64,000 nucleotides of DNA from Silene latifolia (taxonomy: Eukaryota > Streptophyta > Magnoliopsida > Caryophyllales > Caryophyllaceae): positions 38,440,217 to 38,504,216 of the forward strand of contig NC_133534.1 of the NCBI RefSeq assembly GCF_048544455.1, written 5' to 3'. Below the pieces are notes generated by a model. It did not search any database. It was given only the letters and a program-made list of their open reading frames with translations, and was not told the origin of the DNA. Made by a program: the position numbers and the translations under genes. Below are positions 56,811 to 64,000 of this stretch, piece after piece; the stretch's first letter is position 1; each line of letters begins with the position of its first letter.

Positions 56811-57533
56811 CCGTATTTCTTAATTGGCCCAGATCCCAACTCTCTCCTCTTTCCCCTTATTGCTACCTTTTGGAGAATTTGGTGTTGTAGGAATGAGATG
56901 GTCTTCAAAAACCGTCGCCCTTGGCCATTGAGTGCTCTCAATTCTATTCTTGGTGACATTCAGTGTATGAAAGAGGCAGTGAGCAGTAAGGATGTTAGCC
57001 TCCTTAGAGCACCTTTGTTGGATTGTTCTCCTGCTTTTGGTTTAGCTAAGAGAATTAAAAACTCCTTCCCCTATTGGATTGTTGGTGGTCTTGGGTGCGA
57101 AAATGTTTGCACTATCAAGTGTGATGCTGCCTGGAGGGCTGATAGAAGTTCTGGCATGGAGTGGTGCTTGTTTGATGGTAATGGGACCTTAAGGAATACT
57201 GCTCACGCTCGCTCATTTGCCTCGTCTGCCCTGCATGCCGAAGGAAATGCAGCTATCATGGCTCTCAACTGGGCCTTGGACGAAGGGTACCTTCACGTTA
57301 GACTAGTTACAGATTGTCTTATCTTGGTTATGCAGGTTGCTGGAGCGGAGAAGGCGAATGCATCTGTTAAGTGCATTATCCATGATTTAAAGTCTATTGC
57401 GTCTCATTTTCATTGTTGCTCTCTTAGTTACTGTCTTAGGAGGGTGAATAGGATAGCTCATAACCTTACTCAAGAAGCTCTTTTGTAAGCTATGCTATTT
57501 GTTGTTTTCAAAAAAAAAAAAAAAAAAAAAAAA
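56811..57533 (+). pseudogene. LINE RNase H relic (unit C)
   Basis: Uninterrupted version of the domain split in unit B. Catalytic-type acids are kept in KCDAAW, HAEGNAAIMAL and LVTDCLIL, and the end reads NRIAHNLTQEALL. TAA is at 57486-57488 and the tail has 24 A (57510-57533). Confidence 0.8.
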
Positions 57534-57631
57534 GGTAATTGTAAAAAGCATGAATATATCCCACATTGGAAATTATAGAGAGGCTTAGAACCTATTCAAA
57601 GGAAAAATTAAAATTTAAGAAATGATGAATT

Positions 57632-57713
57632 CGTGGACGGCAGGTTTCGAACCTGCGCGGGCAAAGCCCACATGATTTCTAGTAATGCCTGATAACCACT
57701 CCGGCACGTCGAC
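57632..57713 (-). pseudogene. tRNA-Ser(AGA) pseudogene (unit C)
   Basis: Same 82-nt relic as in A and B with the same T-arm deletion. Confidence 0.75.
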
Positions 57714-58472
57714 AATTAATGTTATAAATTTTATCTTTTGTTTCTTCATTTTGTATAGTTCTAAGACTCTTAAGTCTTAACATGTGTATGTGTCAGTATT
57801 TAATTTGGCAAATTTCGATAATAACATTTACGTGTCTTTGATCAAAATGGCGAAACGAGAGCCATACTAGGGATTGTCGCACCTAAACGATAAAAACAAA
57901 GAAAACGTTGGTTAAAATTTTCGATTTTTAAATTTTTTTACTACTTAATATTGTGTGTAATTTTTTCGTCTTCCTAAGTTAAATCCTAGATTCTTAACGC
58001 CTTGAGGGGTCGCATTTCACTATTTGAGTTATGTGTTTGGAACTTTTGTCAGAGTTAATTATTCGGTAAATCTTATTATTAATCAGTCTATGAGATTGTG
58101 TGATAGGGAATGATGCGTAAAGGGATCCATTAGATCGTTCCAAGATTTAATCCGGACCGTTTAAAAGTAATGGAGGTCCATTTCTTTTTAGTTAATGGAG
58201 AGAATCCAGACCGCTTGTAAATGACTATGATTTGGCAAATGTGAGTTGTTGTGTTAAGAAATTAAAAGAGGCGGAGTGTAAATAAATTGATAAGTTGTAT
58301 TGATTTTTTTCAAACTAATTTATTATTTTGTCGTGCTTCGAGTTTTTCTCCTCTCAAACTTGAATTTTTTCCCTCCCAAATTTCTAGCCTTAATTTCTTG
58401 GCATATCATCTAAATAAACTGACAAGTTGTATTGATTTTTATATTTACACAAGATATAAATGAATTTATTTG
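57714..58472. repeat. repeat segment closing unit C; empty LINE site
   Basis: At 58020-58055 the sequence is continuous where A and B carry the minus-strand LINE. No gene. Confidence 0.55.
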
Positions 58473-58757
58473 TATGTCATTTTTATTCTCAATGTTTTTG
58501 TAGAGAAAAAAGAACATAGGATGTACTACCTCCAACTTTTTTGTATTTGAGCATATATGTATTTTTACAGTTCCAAGACTATACAACTGGATGTACAATG
58601 CTATTGTACATCCAGGGGTAATTTAGTCTTTTTCAATTACTTTTGACAAAAAAAAAAAAAAAGACAAACAAGAGTAACGTTATCCCAATTCCCCTTCTCT
58701 CTCTAACTGCTTCCACATTTTTCTAACTCCTTCCCATCTTTCCTCCATCTCCATTAA

Positions 58758-60235
58758 ATGAATCATCTTCTCCCTAAAATTGTTATATCAACCATTATAT
58801 CTCTCTTTCTTCAATCAATGGCGGATGAAGCTTCGATGGCGGATGAAACTTCAATTGTATCGTCATCAATGGAACATGAAACTTCGAAGGAACATGAAAC
58901 TTTAATGGAAACTGAAACATTTACATCTGATTCAATGGTGTTGGAAAGACAAATAGATATTACGTCTCCCTGTCAAGGTAAATTTTTAAGTTCGTATTCT
59001 TTTTATAAAAGCTCGTATTTTTAAGCGATTAATTTGTGTTTTTGTATTGTTTTAACAATAGCTCATATTCTTATCTTATTAAGTCGTATTCTTATGTGCT
59101 TGTTTTTTTAAGCTCGTGTTCTTTTAGTAATAGCTCGTATTTTTAAGCGATTAATATGTTATCAAACTTTAGCGTCTTACAAGTCTGGTTTAATACTTTA
59201 AGCTCGATAAGTGTCTCAATTAGCTCGTGTTCTCGTATTATTTTAACATTAGCTCGTATTCTTATTACGATAGCTCGTATTCTTATGTGCTTGTATTTTA
59301 AGCTCGTGTTCTATTTATAAAGCTCATATTTTTAAGCGCTTAATTTGTGTTCTCGTATTATTTTAACCTTAGCTCGTATTCTTATTACAATAGCTCGTAT
59401 TCTTATTACAATAGCTCGTGCTTGTATTTTAAGCTCGTGTTCTATTTATAAAAGCTCGTATTTTTAAGCGTTTAATTTGTGTTCTCGTATTATTTTAACA
59501 TTAGCTCGTATTCGTATTACAATAGCTCGTATTCTTATGTGCTTGTATTTTAAGCTTGTGTTCTATTTATAAAAGCTCGTATTTTTAAGCGCTTAATTTG
59601 TGTTCTCGTATTATTTTAACATTAGCTCGTATTCTTATTCCAATAGCTAGTATTCTTATGTGCTTGTATTTTAAGCTCGTGTACTATTTATAAAAGCTAG
59701 TATTTTTAAGCGCTTAATATATCACCAAATTTTAGGGTTTTACAAATCTGGTTCAATATTTTAAGCTCGAGAAGTGTTTCAATTAGCTCGTGTTCTCGTA
59801 TTATTTTAACATTAGCTCGTATTCTTGTTACAATAGCTCGTATTCTTAAGTGTTGGTATTTTAAAGCTTTTGTTCTTTTAGTAATAGCTTGTATTTTTAA
59901 GCGCTTAAATTGTATTCTCGTATTATTTTTACATGAACTCTTACAAATCTGGTTTAATATTTGTAGCATGGGTTGAATGTGTATTTGATATGCTTATAGG
60001 TACCAAAGATGCATGGGTTGAAGCAAAGATGCATTGTCCAAAGGGGAAGACAAAGAAGGGGGAAAGATTTACTAGGAAGAGGGGTTTGATCTATATTCAA
60101 ACTAGTCGAGCTCGTGGGAAACTCAAGGCCGCTAGGACTCGTGCACGTAAACGCGCAGAAAATATTGCAGAGAAAGTGGGAGATAGAGTTGGAGTTGTGA
60201 CTCCTACTAGCCATGTGGGTTTCGCGAAATTCTGA
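58758..60235 (+). CDS. possible two-exon gene in the Mutator-like element
   Basis: Exon 1 58758-58977 encodes an acidic Thr/Ser/Glu-rich stretch with tandem MADE(A/T)S and EHET motifs (a later ATG at 58818 may be the true start). It ends CAAG at a GT donor. An acceptor TATAG at 59995-59999 opens exon 2 (60000-60235), which is strongly basic: AWVEAKMHCPKGKTKKGE, RGLIYIQTSRARGKLKAART and a VGFAKF C-terminus. The splice phase (1) matches and gives 151 residues. The intron consists of tandem repeats. FAR1-like host proteins sometimes have similar acidic N-termini, but I do not recognise a domain. A deletion derivative of a transposase gene is the main alternative. Confidence 0.4.
59040..59930 (+). 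repeat. tandem array with ~120-130-bp period (intron of the candidate gene)
   Basis: AATTTGTGTTCTCGTATTAT recurs near 59343, 59475 and 59596, with partial copies around 59230, 59790 and 59910. Each unit is itself built of AGCTCGTATTCTTAT words. Confidence 0.7.
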
Positions 60236-61130
60236 TGACGCCGGAAGATTATCACTGATAAATGTTTTAACTGTTGATTAGTTGCATTTTAAACTGGTTT
60301 TGTAGTAGTGCTGCTCATTTATGTGGTATTAAAGTATTTTGATTAACACTTAATAATTATTGAGAGCAATTGTGGTCTTTTATTTGTAATCTGAATATAT
60401 TCTTTGCAATGGTCGGAAACTTTAATTGTTAGCTCGAAATATTCCGTACAATGCTCAAAAAATCATGTCTTTTGTAACTCGTACGTATTAAGGTAAGCTA
60501 AAATTTTCGATGGTTTATTTGCAATATCAGCATATTCTATGCGATGCTCGAAAACTTTAATTGTTAGCTCGGAATATTTATTAATATGCTCGAAAACTCA
60601 AATTAAATTTTTAGCGCGGATTATTTCGTACTAAGCTCGAGAACTTTAATTGTTAGCTCGAAAAATACAATGAGATGCTCGAAAGCTTTAATTGTTAGCT
60701 CGGAATATTTCTTACTAAGCTTGAAAACTCAAATTTAATTGTTAGCTCGGAATATTACGTACTCAGGATTTGATACAAAAGAATGTCGAAACATTTCACT
60801 TGTATGCATAAAATATTTCATACAGAACTCGGCAAACTGATCGTGTACTCAGGATTTATCGTAAAAAGCTCTATAAATCTACTTATAAGCTAATGTTATT
60901 ATAAAAAGCTCAAAAATTAACAAGAAAGTAACTCAAAAATTTACAAGAAAGTAACTCTAACTCAAAAATTTACAAGAAAGCTCAGATCTTCGGTAGTCCA
61001 ACCAATAAGTATAGGGCTAGTTCTGTCCACATCCCTTCTCGAATCGACGACGGTGTCCACAAAGTGTAGCTGCACATATAAATGAAGTTTAAAAGCTTAA
61101 ACTTTTACTATAGATGGGGTTTGTACACAA
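60236..61130 (+). repeat. AGCTCG-word array, downstream of candidate gene
   Basis: Repeats of CTCGAAAACTTTAATTGTTA and AGCTCGGAATATT cover about 60400-60770, then fade. No gene. Confidence 0.5.
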
Positions 61131-61139
61131 TTACATATA

Positions 61140-61380
61140 TGAGTTACTATGTACATAAAATGAGCTAATAATCAAAGAAAATGAGCTAATACACAAAGAA
61201 AGTGAGCTATTATACACAAAAAAGTTAAACAGAGAAAAAATGAGCTAGTAACCAAAGAAAATGAGCTAATACACAAAGATGATGAGCTAATTTACAAAAA
61301 AAAAAGTAAACAGAGAAAAATGAGCTAATAACAAAAGAAAATGAGCTAATAAACCAAAGAAAATGAGCTAAATTACAAAA
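61140..61380 (+). repeat. AAAATGAGCTAATA minisatellite
   Basis: About ten irregular copies of AAAGAAAATGAGCTAATA-type units, 18-30 bp apart. Frames across it are repeat artefacts. Confidence 0.6.
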
Positions 61381-61563
61381 AAATTGAAATTCTTCAAAAA
61401 TAAAACAAATATTAATGATGACGGGCATGAATTCTGATGGTTACGTACTGCCCTAGTTTCCTTAATAATTCTATTGATACTTTCGAAATTGGGATGTTTA
61501 TGTGCGACGGTCTTTGCTGAGACAATTGAAGGATCAAATGATGACGGATTTTTGTGTTCTTTA

Positions 61564-61959
61564 GGGTCCGTTTGGATTGAAGGAATTGGAGAGAAGGGGA
61601 GGGAAGGGAAAGGGAGGGATTTAATTTCCTTTGTTTGGATAAAAAATATGGGAGAAAGGAAATGGAAGGGGAGAGAAATGAGAGGACTTATTTTCCCTCC
61701 TATAGAACAAACTATAATCTTTCCAAGAGTGACAAGATTTGGAAAGAAAACATTATTTGGACTCTAATTATGCCACCAACATCCTTCAATCCTCCATCCA
61801 TTCTTCATCTCCCTCCTTCCTCCCCTTCCATTTCCCTTCATAATTTTTGTTATCCAAACACCCAAATCCCATTTGCCCTCCCCTTCTCTCCCCTCCCTTC
61901 ACCTCCCCTCACTACCCCTCCCCTCCCTTTCCCTCTTAAAATAGTATCCAAACGGACCC
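61564..61959. mobile_element. Tourist-like MITE nested in the Mutator-like element
   Basis: Ends GGGTCCGTTTGGAT and ATCCAAACGGACCC, flanked by TTA (61561-61563, 61960-61962). Interior A/G-rich then C/T-rich. Confidence 0.85.
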
Positions 61960-61962
61960 TTA

Positions 61963-62774
61963 GTGTTTTGGAATCGTCGGACTACCAATTTTGTGAATAT
62001 AGTTAGAGAGGTGGTCAAGGGTGGTCGGAGGTGGTACGAAAATGGTCAAGAACAGGTGCTGCTCGTAATACTTTGTTTTCACAAAACATGGGGTGTTTTA
62101 TGAGAATGTTTCTGTTTCGACTTGAGGGATTGTTTATCGTGTGATGAATTAAGTATGATGGGTGTTATTATGATTTATAATCTAATAAAAAAAATAACGG
62201 GCAAATGATCAAATAGTCTGGGAACTGAAATAACAAAATTAGGTTTCGAACAAAATCAAATCGTAAAAACGCAAAATATTGGAATTAAAAAGGAAATAAA
62301 TGCTCGGAAACGTCTTTCTTGTCGACAATTGTATACTGAATTTCGATAATAGACATAAATCACAAAATTAGGGTTATGATTGGTGTAGAAGTTTACCTCA
62401 AAGTAGTATTGTTCGATGCATTTTTTCTTCTTGATACCGATGTAAATTGCTTCTCAGTCACCGAAACATTGTTCGATGCATTTTTTCTCCTCGATGAGGT
62501 TGCCAATTGCTTCCCTTCAACCATTTTAGAATTAAAATTAGGGGAAAGGGAGGTTTGTTGTGAGTGTCGTTCAAGAGAGAATTAAAGAAAGAAGGGTTTG
62601 TTGTGAGCGTCGTTAAAGAGAGAATTACATAAAGGTTTAAAGATGTTGATGATAAGTAAATTTTTATTTTTATTTTTATTTTTATTTCTATTGGGCTATA
62701 GGTAGTTAATTGTATATTATATGGGCCTGATGTACCATACTTCCTGTACAACAGGATGTACGATCTTATTTGTG
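61963..62774. other. right end of the Mutator-like element; no gene called
   Basis: An open stretch at 62376-62585 contains a ~45-bp direct repeat (GTTCGATGCATTTTTTC at 62409 and 62469) and no known domain. Confidence 0.45.
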
Positions 62775-62783
62775 GTATTTTTA

Positions 62784-63128
62784 TGAGTTTATTACCTCAA
62801 ACTTTATTTGTTTTTTAGCATATGTGTATTTTTTTGAGCATATTAAAGTTTATAAATAGATTTTAATTTTTTTTTCCGTCAAAAATTAAATTTAACTAAA
62901 CTTATATGTAATGTTTTTGAGTTTCATAGTAATTTTTTAGAGCTTAATGTTAAAACTTTATAGTAACTCATAATTTTTAAAATAAAACATCAAAATTTTA
63001 TTATAATACTCATAAACTATAGAATTGGTGATAATACATCAAATGTATATTCATTTACTGGATTTTGTATGTATTCATTCTTTAGCACGTAAAAAATGGT
63101 TTTTGCATGTATTCATTCTTAAGTGTGA
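62784..63128. repeat. unit D sequence; no gene
   Basis: Counterpart of 18445-18820 in unit A with a 17-bp deletion. Confidence 0.5.
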
Positions 63129-63346
63129 AAAAAATAGTCCATCTATGAAAGATGGCTAATGTCCTGCTTCTTCGGAAGAATGATAGGTGCTCCTCGTTGA
63201 ATCAGCCGTCTTGAATCTTCAACTCCGTAAATACTCATTTACAAATTAATTTATAAGGCTAACCAACTATAGTAGTTGGTCAATGGAAAGCGTAGGATTC
63301 CTTATTAAAAACATGTTTAATATTTTATAATTATCCGATGTGGGAG
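63129..63346 (-). repeat. hairpin-bearing repeat family, D1
   Basis: Near-identical to A1, terminal hairpin intact. The D2 copy would lie beyond the window end. Confidence 0.6.
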
Positions 63347-64000
63347 TATGGTGTCAAAAGATTTAGATATTGTTTTCGTGATGCTTGAGTCGTCAGTGAA
63401 CATAATGTGTGGGATTACTGTATAATTAGAGTTATTCATAATATTACAGACTAAACAATCGTTCTTGAGATGTTTCATATGTTGTAAAAACAACTATTAA
63501 ATGTTCCGAATATTCAGTTAGTATCCCTTAAATTTGTCACGCACTTTGCACGTAATACCTTCTTTTCCAAAAACAAAAACATTGAATTACCATAATAACT
63601 CGTGTTCAGAAAATGACGATTCTTCTTTTCTAAATCGATTGTCTTTACGAGAATTACAAGCTGAATACAAAAAAATGTTGGGGAGTTTCGAACTGACATT
63701 TATGCTTTTGTTTGAGAAAGGTGGTTTAAACAACAACCGGGGTATGACTATGATTTTTACGAAGCAATAGATTAAGATACTCCGTATTTACGTTGTTGAT
63801 CATAATTCACAACGCAGCACGAGGATGTTAACATGATTTTTCAAGCTAAATACAACGAAAACACTTTGCTTTTTAGCTTAACTTTTCGTTTTTTTCATAT
63901 ATTTTTTTTCCAACTGTTTTACATGAGTTTATTTGTATGTCATTTTCGTTCTCTATGTTTTGTATGTATATACACACATCAATATATCATGCGGATCATA
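63347..64000. other. spacer after D1; no gene called
   Basis: Counterpart of 19037-19690, with the ~78-residue stretch open (63534-63770). The window ends inside it. Confidence 0.5.

Larger units (their letters stand above)
51993..58472. repeat. tandem segmental array, unit C
   Basis: Same order as A and B, but without the minus-strand LINE and with a ~0.7-kb deletion near 56472. Net ~5.6 kb after removing insertions. Confidence 0.85.
58568..62774 (+). mobile_element. Mutator-like element, 4.2 kb
   Basis: Flanked by a perfect 9-bp duplication GTATTTTTA (58559-58567, 62775-62783); unit C gives the empty site. Both ends carry related inverted words (CAACTGGATGTAC near 58582, GTACAACAGGATGTAC near 62747), so TIRs are short and imperfect. 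It contains a possible two-exon gene, long AGCTCG-type tandem arrays and a nested Tourist MITE. No complete transposase is present. Confidence 0.7.
58473..64000. repeat. tandem segmental array, unit D (partial)
   Basis: Starts like the other units, is interrupted by a 4.2-kb element after ~95 bp, resumes at 62784 and runs off the window. A private 17-bp deletion lies near 62950. Confidence 0.8.

Overview
The window looks like plant nuclear DNA, most likely from a eudicot. It is almost entirely repetitive and I found no intact host protein-coding gene. Plant origin is indicated by a Sirevirus-like Ty1/copia element with an extra 3' ORF, a Tat-like Ty3/gypsy element with two RNase H domains, plant L1-type LINEs that carry a zf-RVT and RNase H tail, CACTA, hAT, Mutator and Tourist elements, a captured fragment of a plant-only RETICULATA-RELATED gene, and a plant-type tRNA-Ser relic. 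The species cannot be proven from the sequence; frequent ACTCCGTA words make Caryophyllales a guess only.

Layout. Positions 1-6067 hold a probable LTR edge with a telomere-like run, a hAT element (1495-2300), a long-TIR Mutator-like fold-back element (3297-4326, 9-bp TSD), a Helitron-like 3' end (about 5104-5132) and AT-rich filler. Positions 6068-13929 are a degenerate minus-strand Ty3/gypsy element (TSD GTAAC) that itself contains a solo LTR (8156-9542, TSD TTATG) with six palindromes. Positions 14010-17263 are a minus-strand LINE with reverse transcriptase, zf-RVT and RNase H, broken by one in-frame stop. Positions 17264-18363 carry older repeat pieces and the 5' part of a split LTR.

From 18364 to the end the window is a tandem segmental array: unit A (18364-29786), unit B (29787-51992), unit C (51993-58472) and partial unit D (58473-64000). 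Without unit-specific insertions a unit is about 7.5 kb. Each full unit carries two members of a hairpin-bearing repeat family, a conserved 52-codon reading frame, part of a solo LTR, a 5'-truncated LINE RNase H fragment on the + strand and a tRNA-Ser(AGA) relic. Units A and B also share a second LINE fragment on the - strand.

The units differ mainly by later insertions, and the neighbouring units give the empty target sites. A has a CACTA element with a captured gene fragment (19922-23365) and a hAT (23391-23841). B has a small TIR element (32960-33182) and a 14.2-kb Sirevirus-like element (35224-49436), whose gag gene is itself split by a second CACTA (37405-40389). C has a Tourist MITE, an 80-bp MITE, a nearly bare poly(A) insertion, a hAT and a roughly 0.7-kb deletion. 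D has a 4.2-kb Mutator-like element (58568-62774) with a possible two-exon gene and a nested Tourist MITE. The window is therefore best read as transposon stratigraphy. The most useful leads are the gene fragment captured by CACTA, the hairpin family, the six-fold palindrome array in the solo LTR, and the possible short gene in the unit D element.
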